Shown in pieces: positions 20,527 to 30,300 of a DNA stretch of 64,000 nucleotides. Numbering within the stretch: position 1 is the first letter of the stretch; the number at the start of each line of letters is the position of its first letter. The notes beneath the pieces are model-generated. The model did not search any database. It saw only the letters and a list, made by a program, of their open reading frames with translations, and was not told the DNA's origin. The stretch covers positions 124,001 through 188,000 of the forward strand of contig NZ_QNRR01000008.1 in NCBI RefSeq assembly GCF_003315205.1, written 5' to 3'. A program made the position numbers and the translations under genes. The stretch is from Roseimicrobium gellanilyticum (lineage in GTDB: Bacteria > Verrucomicrobiota > Verrucomicrobiia > Verrucomicrobiales > Verrucomicrobiaceae).

Positions 20527-20620
20527 GTGTGAGAAGTCACCCAAGTGCCGTCCTCAGGGCTTTTGTCCCGGACGGGAACAGGTTGCTCGTTGGTGAGAGG
20601 CGCTCTGCATCAGCGAGGTG

Positions 20621-21298
20621 TCATGGTTCCTGTTTGGACCGTGCAGCCAACTCCTCCTTCCGAAGGAAGGCCCTGTACTTCTTGCTTCGTTCCGCCTTGT
20701 CCTCCTTCAAGTCGTTCAGGGACTTGTAGGGTGTCAGGGGCAGCTTGAGCTCGCGGAAGATTTCAGCCATCGCGACGAGGTCTGCGCCTTCTATGCCTGC
20801 CTGCCCCGGCGCGCATCTCCACGTGCGCAATTTCGGAGTGGTTTCCACGGCGTTGCAACTGAAGCAGATTTCGATGCAGCACAGGGGCTCGCCATCCTCT
20901 GTGTAAAAGACCACGGCATGGTGGGGATTGTAACAGGCGGACATGGGGTGGAATGAGTCCGTCTTGTACAGGGCGTGGGTCAGCCGGGAAATCTGTTCCT
21001 TCGATACGCGAGCTTGAGCCAGGACACGTGATCCAACAGCGGCGACATCCACAATCGCCCCGCCTTGTCCAAGAATGCTGTTTCCTGGGTGGCCTTCCTT
21101 CATGAACGGGTATGTGTTCTCCTCCGGCGAGGGGCGGTGGTCGCGCTTGTCTGCGTCACGGAACACGTAAGCATCGCAGAAAGAGGCCTGGGAGATGAGG
21201 TCACGGTTTTTCCCGGGCGCAGAGACGGGTCTACCCACAGAACAGGAAACCAGTGGAGGCAGGAGTGCTGCGAGGACTAAAGCGGGGGGAAGGCGCAT
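20621..21298 (-). CDS. Cys-rich lipoprotein, paralogue of the preceding gene
   Basis: A 225-residue protein. The start at 21298 gives a lipoprotein signal peptide with lipobox LVSC (MRLPPALVLAALLPPLVSC). The mature part contains FRDADKRDHRP, VSKEQISRLT, YNPHHAVVFYTEDG and CCIEICFSC, all shared with the gene just upstream (21306-21992); the pair is a tandem duplication. The CC-x4-C-x2-C cluster could form disulfides or bind metal in the envelope. The two genes are separated by 7 bases and are surely cotranscribed. No function can be assigned. The Lys/Glu-rich C-terminus is probably a coiled helix. Confidence 0.65.
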   Translation of the reverse strand: MRLPPALVLAALLPPLVSCSVGRPVSAPGKNRDLISQASFCDAYVFRDADKRDHRPSPEENTYPFMKEGHPGNSILGQGGAIVDVAAVGSRVLAQARVSKEQISRLTHALYKTDSFHPMSACYNPHHAVVFYTEDGEPLCCIEICFSCNAVETTPKLRTWRCAPGQAGIEGADLVAMAEIFRELKLPLTPYKSLNDLKEDKAERSKKYRAFLRKEELAARSKQEP

Positions 21299-21305
21299 GA
21301 GACGG

Positions 21306-21992
21306 CTATTTCTTCTGCTTCGCTTTCTCCGCAGCCTCGGCTTTTTCTTCCTCTGCGATCCTGGCTTTGGTCTCCTCCGCCAGTTTCGCCAGTCTCTTCT
21401 CCAGTTCCTCGAAGGACTTGTAGGGCGTGAGGGGCAGTTTGAGTTCGTCGAAGATGTTCGCGATCTCAATCAGGTCGATGCCCACAACGGCGCGGAGTTC
21501 TTCCTCGACAGTCATCACCCGCAATTGGGGAGAGGTCTTGAACCGTTTGCAGGTGAAGCAGATCTCGATGCAGCACTGTGGTTCACCTTGGGCGGAGTAG
21601 AAGACAAAAGCGTGGTGAGGCGAGTAACAATCCGCAAAGGGAAACAGGGAGTCCGTCCTCTGCACAGCTGCGGTGAGCCGGGAGATTTGCGCCTTCGACA
21701 CGCGAGCCTGCGAGGTGACTCGCGAGGCGAGGGCGGCGACGTCCATGATGCCTTCCCCCTCGCTCAGGATGCTCCCCTCGAGAATGCTTTCCCCCGCAGA
21801 CTGGAAGGGATCTCCCGCCGGACCAGGCCGGCGGTCACGCTCATCCGCATCCCGGAAGACATAAGCGATGCAGAAGGCGGAATTGGCGATCAGCTCTGCC
21901 GCTTTTTTGCCAGCGGGCTGTTCCTCCGCGCGGCACAGAGTGAACGATATCGACATCAGTAGTGCGAGCAGACAAACGGGGGAGAAGCGCAT
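21306..21992 (-). CDS. Exported Cys-rich protein, first of a tandem paralogue pair
   Basis: A 228-residue protein with a signal peptide (MRFSPVCLLALLMSISFTLCRA) from the start at 21992. It shares with its downstream paralogue the blocks FRDADERDRRP, VSKAQISRLT, YSPHHAFVFYSAQG, CCIEICFTC and ELKLPLTPYKSFEEL. The C-terminal 35 residues are almost only Glu, Ala and Lys, a likely coiled coil. The conserved Cys cluster and the PHHA motif are the best candidates for function. No known family recognised. The signal peptide shows no clean lipobox, unlike the second copy. Confidence 0.65.
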   Translation of the reverse strand: MRFSPVCLLALLMSISFTLCRAEEQPAGKKAAELIANSAFCIAYVFRDADERDRRPGPAGDPFQSAGESILEGSILSEGEGIMDVAALASRVTSQARVSKAQISRLTAAVQRTDSLFPFADCYSPHHAFVFYSAQGEPQCCIEICFTCKRFKTSPQLRVMTVEEELRAVVGIDLIEIANIFDELKLPLTPYKSFEELEKRLAKLAEETKARIAEEEKAEAAEKAKQKK

Positions 21993-22620
21993 GAGCCAGT
22001 TTTTTCTAAATGTGGGAAACTGGCAAGAGTGGAACTGTTTCAAAGAGTCGGCCGACGCACGGGGCAGCGTTGGGGATGAGGTTTTTGCATGAGTCCTCCC
22101 ATTCTTGGGTTTCTGCAATTCGGGGTGAAGGCGGGAAGGGGAGCAGGGAGCGAAATTGGCGGGGACGTGCGCGATTTCGGTGAGTTATTAACATTCTCAC
22201 GGTGAACAACTTGTGCTGTTTGGATGCGGCAAGGGAAAAACGCCTTGCTCCCCCTCGGGTTTGCCCCTAGCTTTACGGCTGTCAGTTCCCCGTCAAAGCA
22301 CACCGCTTTGAGGCCGAGTGTTCACCCGCTCCGGTGCCCGACAATGCGTTTTAACCCATCGCGAATCGAGCCTATCCGCCTCAGCATCCAGCAACTTACG
22401 AAGCTGGAACCCCCCTGTGTGACCTTGACGCGCCACCACCGTGCTCTGCCTGCCCAGCTTGCCGAAACCGCCGGTGGCAACTGCCTGCGAGGCCTCGTGT
22501 GCGCCGTGTCTGCCCCGCCCGTTGCGGGAAGACTCCACGATTCCGTCGTTTCGGAATCACGCGCCGCCAGCCGCCTCGCCCAACCCACAGCTAGCAAAAC
22601 TAAGACAACTCGCCCGAAAC
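21993..22620. other. Long intergenic region upstream of the RRM gene
   Basis: A 628-base gap between divergent genes with no convincing coding sequence. It holds a short inverted repeat GTGAG/CTCAC around an AT-rich core (22180-22200) and a GCAAGG/CCTTGC stem-loop (22230-22249). The last 300 bases are GC-rich and could be a long untranslated leader of the RRM gene. Confidence 0.45.
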
Positions 22621-23433
22621 ATGAGCGACTACAAACCCAACGGCCAGGGGCGCCCCCAAGGTGACCGCCGTCGCCGCCGCCGCGGCGGAAGAAATCGCGG
22701 CCCTTCAAACGCGCCAGACAGCCCGAGCAGCCACAAAAGCTTCAACCGGCCTCCCAAAACCAAACCCCTCACCGGCTTCCAGAAGTTCCTGTCCATCGTG
22801 ACCTTCGGACTCTACAAGCCGACTCCCGCCCCCCGTCCCTCCAATCACGGCACCGGCCAGCCTCAGCGCACCCCGCGTGAGGAAGGCCCGATTGCCCGCA
22901 GCGACCGCCAGGAACGCGAGAACAACCGCCAGGAGCGCGGCGAACGCAGTGACCGTGGCGAGCGTCAGGAACGTGGTGAGCGCGCCGAACGCCCGGAACG
23001 CGCTGAGCGTGGCGAACGCCGCGAGCGCCCCCCGCGCCAGGCCCCCGTGTCCACGGAAGTGACTAACGAGCGTCTCTACGTGGGCAACCTGAGCTACGAC
23101 GCCTCCGAAAGCGACCTCTTCGAACTCTTCAGCGGCTCCGGTCGTGTGAAGAACGCCGAGGTGGTGGTGAACAACCGCACCCAGCGCTCCAAGGGCTTCG
23201 CCTTCGTGACCATGATGAGCGTGGACGAAGCGAAGAAGGCTGTGGCGGACCTCAATGCCAAGGACTTCATGGGCCGCCCGCTGGTGGTCGGTGGCGCCAA
23301 GCCGCTGGCTCCCCGTGACGAGCGCGATGAGCGCCCGAGCCGTGACGACGAAGAAGGCGGAGAGAGCCAGGAGGAAGCCGCCCAGCCCTCCGAGCCTGCC
23401 ACCGACGAATCCAAGCCTGAACTGGCTGCCTAG
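22621..23433 (+). CDS. RRM-domain RNA-binding protein with Arg/Glu-rich linker
   Basis: A 270-residue protein. The first 30 residues hold an Arg/Gly-rich patch (RRRRRRGGRNRG). Residues about 88-140 are an unusual linker built of RQERGER-type repeats. Residues 150-228 are a single RRM with RNP2 LYVGNL (152-157) and RNP1 KGFAFVTM (191-198). The C-terminal 40 residues are acidic. RRM proteins bind single-stranded RNA; in bacteria they are often cold- or growth-regulated. The ATG at 22621 is chosen because the frame upstream, though open, is Pro/Cys-rich and unlike any domain. A terminator follows. Confidence 0.88.
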   Translation: MSDYKPNGQGRPQGDRRRRRRGGRNRGPSNAPDSPSSHKSFNRPPKTKPLTGFQKFLSIVTFGLYKPTPAPRPSNHGTGQPQRTPREEGPIARSDRQERENNRQERGERSDRGERQERGERAERPERAERGERRERPPRQAPVSTEVTNERLYVGNLSYDASESDLFELFSGSGRVKNAEVVVNNRTQRSKGFAFVTMMSVDEAKKAVADLNAKDFMGRPLVVGGAKPLAPRDERDERPSRDDEEGGESQEEAAQPSEPATDESKPELAA

Positions 23434-23465
23434 TTCCTTTTGACGGCTCCCCGTGAGCCCGCCTG

Positions 23466-23506
23466 AAACCGCCTGCCCGCCTCGCGCTGGCAGGCGGTTT
23501 TGTTTT
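23466..23506 (+). terminator. Rho-independent terminator of the RRM gene
   Basis: Stem AAACCGCCTGCC (23466-23477) pairs with GGCAGGCGGTTT (23489-23500) and is followed by TTGTTTTTG. Confidence 0.85.
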
Positions 23507-23598
23507 TGGGGAGGGAGGTGAAACGCAAAGCAGCGGAGCAGCAAAGGCATGAGGTGAGGAGTGATGGGAGGTGGCAGGGCTGAGGAGACGATTCCGGT

Positions 23599-23880
23599 TA
23601 ACCGCAAAGGGGCAAGAGAGGCAAAGGACGCAGAGAATTTTAAGGTTGGTATTCGGCGTAACGCGATAGGGTTGAGCAGGATTTGCCTTTCGGCGAAGAG
23701 GAGGCAGAGGCGCACAGGTAATCGCCACAGAGCCTGAGACATGCTTTGCTCTCAGGGGAGCGGCACTAGCTTAGTGCCGTTATGCAGGTGGCACCCAGGT
23801 GAGTAAGGAGGGAATCTCCAGGCCCCACATCCCCGCGCCCAGCGCCCAATTTTTGCGTCCTTTGCGTTCTTTTGCGGCTA
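23599..23880. repeat. A/G-rich repeat pair in inverted orientation (CCGCAAA...GCAAAGGACGCA)
   Basis: The copy at 23599-23640 (CCGCAAAGGGGCAAG, then GCAAAGGACGCAGAG) and the copy at 23850-23880 are in opposite orientation and share the GCAAAGGACGCA core. A looser copy lies at 23520-23556. Same family as the pair at 1398-1548. Confidence 0.6.
23761..23779. repeat. CGGCACTA hairpin, copy 1
   Basis: A 19-base near-perfect palindrome CGGCACTAGCTTAGTGCCG. The same stem with a different centre occurs at 44847-44865. Confidence 0.65.
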
Positions 23881-23987
23881 TTCCTCAGGAGGGTCATGCG
23901 ATCTGCAAGCGAACGGCAGACCGGTAGGAGCATCCTTAGACGCTGCTGCGATTTTCTCTTGCCAGCGCCGATGGGTGCCCGACCATC

Positions 23988-24917
23988 GTGCAATTTACCG
24001 AGGCAGCCGTGAAAACGACTCCGCAACCATTCTACGTGGTGGGCCCGACCGGCTCGGGGAAGTCCGCGCTTGCCATCTTGCTGGCGAACAAGTGGGGTGG
24101 GGAGATTGTGAATGCAGACGCGTTCCAACTCTACAAGGGGCTGGATATCTGCACGGCCAAGCCTACGGCGGCTGAGTGCGCCATGGCGCCGCATCACCTG
24201 TATGGCGTGCTGTCTCCCACGGAGCTGTGTGATGCGGCCTTCTACGCGGAGCTCGCAAAGCCGTTGATCGCCGATATTGCGGCCCGTGGAGCGGTGCCCA
24301 TCGTGGTGGGTGGAAGTGGTCTGTATATCAAGGCGCTGACTCATGGGCTGAGTCCACTGCCCTCAGACGAGGGATTGCGCCGGAAGCTCTCGCACCTCAC
24401 GAGTGGTGAGCGCGTGGCCTGGCTGCTGGCCCGCGACCCTCACGCGTCCGAGACGGTGAATCTGAAAAATGACCGGTATGTGACGCGCGCCCTGGAGATC
24501 TGCCTTCTGACCGGGAAGAAGCAAAGCGAACTGCGCAAGGCATGGAAGGACCGCGTGCCGGAGTACAGCGGCATCCAGCTTGCCTGGGTGCGGGATGCCC
24601 TTCATGAGCGCATCAACAGTCGCGTGAACGCCATGGTGGCAGCGGGATTGGTGGAGGAGATCCGCAGAGCGGCGGAACTGTCTGCCACGGCGGAGAAAGC
24701 GATCGGAGTGCAGGAGATACGCGATCACCTGCAAGGTAGGATGACCCTGAAGGATGCGATTGCTGCGATCCAACTGGCCACGCGCCAGTATGCGCAGCGT
24801 CAGGTAAAGTGGTTCCGCCGTGAGAAGGGCTTCATTCCCGTGGAAATCGAAGAAGATGTGCCGGTGAGTGCATTGGTGGCCAAGGCGGAAGAGGTGCGGA
24901 TGGCGAGTGTGGGTTAG
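23988..24917 (+). CDS. miaA: tRNA dimethylallyltransferase MiaA
   Basis: A 309-residue enzyme that transfers a dimethylallyl group to N6 of A37 in tRNAs reading codons that start with U. It has the P-loop GPTGSGKS near residue 19-26, the substrate motif NADAFQLYKGLDICTAKP, the segment VVGGSGLYIKAL, and the tRNA-binding middle domain. The C-terminal region has RQYAQRQVKWFRRE. The start codon appears to be GTG at 23988; a second GTG at 24009 would also work, and I cannot decide. It is followed after 160 bases by aroB and then dprA in the same direction. Confidence 0.95.
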   Translation: MQFTEAAVKTTPQPFYVVGPTGSGKSALAILLANKWGGEIVNADAFQLYKGLDICTAKPTAAECAMAPHHLYGVLSPTELCDAAFYAELAKPLIADIAARGAVPIVVGGSGLYIKALTHGLSPLPSDEGLRRKLSHLTSGERVAWLLARDPHASETVNLKNDRYVTRALEICLLTGKKQSELRKAWKDRVPEYSGIQLAWVRDALHERINSRVNAMVAAGLVEEIRRAAELSATAEKAIGVQEIRDHLQGRMTLKDAIAAIQLATRQYAQRQVKWFRREKGFIPVEIEEDVPVSALVAKAEEVRMASVG

Positions 24918-25077
24918 AAAATGGCTTTGGAACCAGCAGCCGGACTCAGGGGCGGGTGACGCGCGAGTTTCCGACGAAAAGTCGAAGCGACTTTGTAGGT
25001 AGCCTTGACTCCCGACCTCACCCCATTCACTAAACAGGGCGGCATTTTGCCGTCTTTTTTCCAAGACTTCCACCTTC

Positions 25078-26163
25078 ATGTCCGAGCCCCTTTCCGTCCG
25101 CGTTGACCTTGGTGACCGCAGCTATGATGTCCTCATCGGCTACGGATTGATTGCCGATACCGGAAGCTACGCAAAGGAGCTCTTTGGCCGGAAGAAGTGT
25201 GTCATCGTCACGGACTCGAATGTCGGGCCGTTGTATGCGGAGACGGTGCGCCAGAGTCTCTGGGAAGCAGGCATCGCAACCACCGTGGTGACCGTGAATG
25301 CGGGTGAGAATTCGAAATGCATGTCCGTGGTGGAGGATGTGTGCCGCCAGATGCTGCGCGCAGGGCTGGACCGGAAGTCCTTCCTCGTGGCGCTGGGTGG
25401 CGGAGTCATCGGTGACCTTGCGGGATTTGCGGCGTCGATCTTCCTGCGCGGCATTCCGTTCATCCAGATCCCCACCACGGTGCTTTCTCAGGTGGACTCC
25501 AGCGTCGGTGGGAAGACGGGCGTGAACACTCCGGAAGGGAAGAACCTGTTGGGCACTTTCTGCCAGCCTGGCCTGGTGCTCGCGGATGTGAGCACGCTCA
25601 ACAGCCTGCCACAACGGGAGTATGCCGAGGGCTTCGCGGAAATCATCAAGCATGCCGCCATCCGTGATCCGCTCATGTTTGAGGCCATCCAGCAAGTGGC
25701 AGATGGGGAAGGGGACCTCGCGGATCTCATCCGGCGCAATGTGGCGATCAAGGCGCGCATCGTGGAAGAGGATGAGCACGAGACCACCGGTACACGTGCA
25801 CTGCTGAACTTCGGCCACACCATCGGCCACGCCATCGAGGCGAGCGCCGGGTATGGTGAGTTGCTCCATGGCGAGGCGATCTCCCTGGGCATGATTGCCG
25901 CTGCGAGTCTGTCCTGCCAGCTCTCCGGCCTGCCGCCGGTGGCACGCGGCAAGATTGCGAACCTCATCAAGCGCTTCAACATGCCCAGCCGTCTTCCCGA
26001 TGGCATGACTGCGGACACCATCCTCGCCTATATGAAGCACGATAAGAAATTCAGCGATGGCAAGATCCGCTTCGTGCTGCTGCGCTCGCTCGGGGATGCT
26101 TTCGTGAGCAAGGACGTCACGGAGGAGAACATTGTGAATGCCATCAAGGGACTGCGCTACTAG
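25078..26163 (+). CDS. aroB: 3-dehydroquinate synthase AroB
   Basis: A 361-residue enzyme of standard length. It converts DAHP to 3-dehydroquinate, the second step of the shikimate pathway, using NAD and a divalent metal. It shows the NAD-binding GGGVIGDLAGFAAS, the segment PTTVLSQVDSSVGGKTGVN, and metal ligands in YAEGFAEIIKHA, LLNFGHTIGHAIEA and LLHGEAISLGM. It lies 21 bases before dprA, so the two are probably cotranscribed. Confidence 0.97.
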   Translation: MSEPLSVRVDLGDRSYDVLIGYGLIADTGSYAKELFGRKKCVIVTDSNVGPLYAETVRQSLWEAGIATTVVTVNAGENSKCMSVVEDVCRQMLRAGLDRKSFLVALGGGVIGDLAGFAASIFLRGIPFIQIPTTVLSQVDSSVGGKTGVNTPEGKNLLGTFCQPGLVLADVSTLNSLPQREYAEGFAEIIKHAAIRDPLMFEAIQQVADGEGDLADLIRRNVAIKARIVEEDEHETTGTRALLNFGHTIGHAIEASAGYGELLHGEAISLGMIAAASLSCQLSGLPPVARGKIANLIKRFNMPSRLPDGMTADTILAYMKHDKKFSDGKIRFVLLRSLGDAFVSKDVTEENIVNAIKGLRY

Positions 26164-26183
26164 CGACGCATTGGGCAGCAGTC

Positions 26184-27284
26184 ATGACACGCACGGAAGC
26201 TTACCTCGCGCTGAATCTCCTGCCCAAGATCGGGCCGGTGCGTGTGCAGCGTTTGCTCGACTTCTTTGGTTCGCCGGAGCAGGTGCTCGGTGCGAGTGCG
26301 AAGGAGATTGTGCGTGTGGAGGGCTTCGGTGAGGAGCTCGCCGGTGCGGTCGCGGACTGGGAGAATCGCATCGATCTCACGCGTGAACTGCGTCGGGTGA
26401 ATGAAGAAGAACTGACACTGCTCACACGGGAGGATCCTCTCTACCCGCGCCTGCTGCGGCAGATACATGATCCGCCCGTCCTTCTCTATGTGAAGGGGAA
26501 GATCACGGAACGCGATGCGAATGCGCTTGGCATCGTGGGCTCACGTCATGCCACGCAGTATGGATTGGCCACGGCGAAGAAATTTTCCTTCCAGCTCGCG
26601 TATGCGGGCTACACGGTGATCAGCGGCCTGGCTCGTGGCATCGATACCGCCGCGCACGAAGGCGCGCTGGCGAGCAAGGGGCGAACCATCGCGGTCATTG
26701 GCTCCGGTCATGGTGAGCTGTATCCACCAGAGAACAAGGCGCTGGCAGAGCGCATTGCTTCGCAAGGCGCGGTGGTCAGCGAGTTCCCTGTGGACCGCCC
26801 TCCAGACAAGCAGACCTTTCCCCTGCGCAATCGCATCGTGAGCGGCTGGAGCACAGGCATCATCGTGGTGGAGGCACCCACACGCAGTGGCTCGCTCATC
26901 ACCGCGCAACAGGCTGCCGAGCAAGGGCGCACGGTATACGCGGTGCCGGGAAACATTGACCGACCCAGCTCGCATGGCTGCAACAAGCTCATTCAGGAAG
27001 GCGCGAAGCTCATCATGGATGGCTCTGAGGTGCTGGATGATTTGATGACGCTCTTCCCCACGCAGCCGAAGGCCCCAGTGACCTCCGAGTCGAAGCCCTC
27101 CGCCATGCTAGCGGGAGATGAAGAAAAGGTCTATGCCGTGCTGGGTACGACGGAAACCCACATCAATGACATTGCCGCCAGCACCGGCCTCGCCATGCCG
27201 GTGGTCTCCGCCACGCTGATGAAGCTGGAGATGAAGCGCGTGGTCCGTCCACTGCCGGGCAAGTTCTACGTACGGATGGTGTGA
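26184..27284 (+). CDS. dprA: DNA-processing protein DprA
   Basis: A 366-residue protein. It has an N-terminal helix-hairpin-helix region (LLPKIGPVRVQRLLDFFG), the Rossmann-like DprA core with GSRHATQYG, SGLARGIDTAAHEGAL, GHGELYPPENKALAERI and RNRIVSGWS, and a C-terminal winged-helix domain (about 300-366). DprA loads RecA on incoming single-stranded DNA during natural transformation and occurs in many species not known to be competent. The gene ends 21 bases from the convergent M56 gene. Confidence 0.96.
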   Translation: MTRTEAYLALNLLPKIGPVRVQRLLDFFGSPEQVLGASAKEIVRVEGFGEELAGAVADWENRIDLTRELRRVNEEELTLLTREDPLYPRLLRQIHDPPVLLYVKGKITERDANALGIVGSRHATQYGLATAKKFSFQLAYAGYTVISGLARGIDTAAHEGALASKGRTIAVIGSGHGELYPPENKALAERIASQGAVVSEFPVDRPPDKQTFPLRNRIVSGWSTGIIVVEAPTRSGSLITAQQAAEQGRTVYAVPGNIDRPSSHGCNKLIQEGAKLIMDGSEVLDDLMTLFPTQPKAPVTSESKPSAMLAGDEEKVYAVLGTTETHINDIAASTGLAMPVVSATLMKLEMKRVVRPLPGKFYVRMV

Positions 27285-27305
27285 TGGGAAGTATGAGACA
27301 GTGGG

Positions 27306-30300
27306 TTACCGCTTTTTGAGAACGAATTTGTAGGCTTTGCCGGCGGGCATCGGGGCCTCGACCATGTGCGCAGGATCATCCATGGAATGCTGGTCGCCGG
27401 TTGCCCAGATGTATTCCCAGCCGAAGAAGACCCTGAACTTGCCGGCAGGAAGCGTGGACACGCGGAACTTTCCTTCCGCGTCCGTGGGGGAATCTGCGGC
27501 GAGGCTGTCCGCGATGTCCACAAAGCTGGTCTGAGTGGGAACCTCCACAGGAGCAAAGTGCAACTTCACCCCCTGAAGTGGAGCGCCATCCAGTCCAACA
27601 ACCACGCCCTCCACGGCGTTTGCGGACTCCCGCTGCAACCGTAGTGGGGAGGCTGGACCATTCAGCCTGGCAATCAGCGGTGCGATGCCACGAGTGGCCG
27701 GCACCGAGAGGTAGTATAGGCCATCGACATCGAAGTTCATGTGGGGAAGCTCAAAGGTGCCATCGGATTTGATCGGCAGATTGGAGCTGGTGATGCGGTG
27801 CGCCGGTTCCTTGTAGATCAGGTAGATGTTGCCGCCTTCCATGGGGGTGCCGTCAGGCTGGAGCACAGTGCCGCGAAGAGTGTCCCCATCGGGAAAGGAG
27901 ATGTCTTTCCGCATCAGGGGAGTCGCTTCATCGACGACAAACTCCGGTGTCGCGGTGATGGATGTATCGTGGCGGATGAGGATGCGGTACCTGGCATTCA
28001 GCGAGACGGGAGAGATGAAGAACCGGGAGCCGTGATCCAGGACCTTGAGCAGCTGGCCGGAGTCGTTGTGCACGGTCTGCCACTCTCCGGCCCGGTCCTC
28101 GTATTTTAGCAGGATGAGATAGGGGTCGCTGCGTCCCACTTGAAATCCAGGATACATGCGGATGTCGCCACTGATGGCTCCCGCTGGCTCCATGGGGATG
28201 TCGATGTGCAGAGGTCCGTCACCAGCCTCGATTTTCTCCCACTTCCGATCAAACCGGTATCCGGTGATGCCGCCGGAGTAGATGTTCAACTGGGTGTTCA
28301 ATGGGGCGCGGACTCTGCAAATGCCGTCGGTGACCTTGTGGGAGGTGACGGTCGAGTTCTTGATGACCAGGGGTACTTCACCATTGAAGGGAGGGCTGCC
28401 TTTCGGCGTGGTGAATACGAGTTCCACTTCGCGTGTGGCCTCAGCCGAGGGAGTCGCTTTCTCGGGTATCGAGAGACATTTCAAGGTCCCGTCTTCGATG
28501 CGGAATCGGAGATCCTTCATGCTCGAGGTGAAGTCGGTTTCCCACTCTTTCTCATAGACTCTCAGTTTGAGCTTTCCCGGGGATAGCTGGCGGAACTCGA
28601 AGGAGGCAGTGTTCGATGCGTCTGCCTTCACGCTTAGGGGTAAATCGACCGCGCCTCCGCTTGGGCCGAAATCCTGGTCGAGCCGGAGATAGATGTTGGA
28701 GTCCTTCCGCATCACCTTTTTCTCCGGGTCTTCAATCGTGCCGGAGAACACAAGTTCGGGTTCGAGTTCGAACTTGAACACACCACTCTCTCCGCCCATC
28801 TGCACAAATTTTCTGCCATAGCCGGGGGCTTCAAGGAGAAGGTCGTAGGTGTCATTGGGATGGCAGATATTGAGTGCCAGCTTTCCCTGGGCATCGGAGG
28901 GCTCGGCGTTCATCCGGGGCATGATGCCGTAGCCATAACCGTGGTTGAAGGCTCCGTTATCCCGTCTCCGCATCTCGCACAGCACATTCACTCCAGCAAT
29001 GGGCTGCTGGGTCCGCGCATCTGCCACCGTGCCGACGATGGGGGTGCTCTTGACGAGTGTCAGCGTGACGGGCTTGTCCTTCTCGAAGCGAACGTCCTGA
29101 AAGCGATTCCACTGGTAGCCATAAGCGCGGATGTCGAATCGGAAGCTAAGTCCCTCCAGAGTGTTCCCGGGAATGCAGGTGCCTGCTGCGTCAGTGCGTA
29201 ATGGTCCTTGCCGATAGAAGTCGCATTCAGGAGCGAGGTAAACGGTGCAACTGAGCTCGGCGTCGGGAATGGGTTGTCCATCCTTGTCCACCAGCTTGAG
29301 AACGGCGGGGAATCCTCGTTCGATGACGAGCTCGAAAGCACCGTGGTTCTTGTCTGGACCATCAAACGTGGCCTGAGTTATGGCGGGGGCATACCCAGGA
29401 GTCCATGAGCCCACATGCATGCGGCTGCCCTTGCCCCTGACGGTTTCTTGCTGACCAACTCTGTTGCCAGAGTAGAAGGACGTGTAGCCCTTGGACCAGG
29501 CGGTGAGGCCGATGTCCTCCTTGGGCTTGGATCCGTCGGCGGTGCGCACAGTGCCGGTAGCCTTGATTTCTTGGGGAGCGGCATTGTCCTCGGTAATCTT
29601 CAAGGCCTCGCGTTCTTGATTGATGACGGTGATACGCTCCTCTGGTGTGAGGGCGCGGGCGATGCGAGGAACGGCCAGACCGCAGACGACGAAGTAAAGC
29701 GCAATGCCCGCCACACTGGTGATGCCGAAGCGCTCGGGGAGAGATGTGAGGCGGCCGTGCTCGCCGAGGCCGAGGATGCGCTGGATGCGATGTTTCAACG
29801 ATCCCATGCCGGTGGCGGCGAGGGCGAACTGGGCGCCGCGCCACTCCTCCGCGGCGGCGAGGGCGCGCGCATAGGTTTTGCCATCGCCTTTCCATTGCAG
29901 CACGAGGTCGTCGCAGGCGAGTTCGCCAGTTTGACGCACGGTGCTGGCGAGGGCGTGCGCGGCGGGGTTGTGGAAGAGAAGTGTCTCCACCACGGTAACC
30001 CAGAACTGGAGGAGGGGATCACGACGCTTCAGATGCGCGAGCTCATGCAGCATGAGGGACTCCACTTCCGCGAGGCTGAGCCGTGAGAGTAGCGACGCAG
30101 GAAAACAAATCACGGGGCGCAACCAGCCCACGACGAGTGGGACGCCGAGCGCGGGGCACACCAGCACGCGCACATGGCGAAGACCGGCACGATTGGCCCA
30201 TTCGACGAACTGGGCAAGCCAAGCAGGCTCTGGATCGGTGCCTGTATGTTTCAGTCCTGCAATCCATCTCCAACCAAAGAGAAGACGGATGGTGAGAAGC

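Larger units (their letters stand above)
23434..23987. other. Repeat-rich intergenic region between the RRM gene and miaA
   Basis: A 554-base gap. It contains the RRM terminator, A/G-rich repeats at 23520-23556 and 23599-23640, a hairpin at 23761-23779, and an oppositely oriented A/G-rich repeat at 23850-23880. No gene is supported. Confidence 0.6.

Noticed and set aside
22441-22620. An N-terminal extension of the RRM protein
   Set aside because: The extra 60 residues are Pro/Cys/Ala-rich without domain character, and MSDYKPNGQG is a more natural start.
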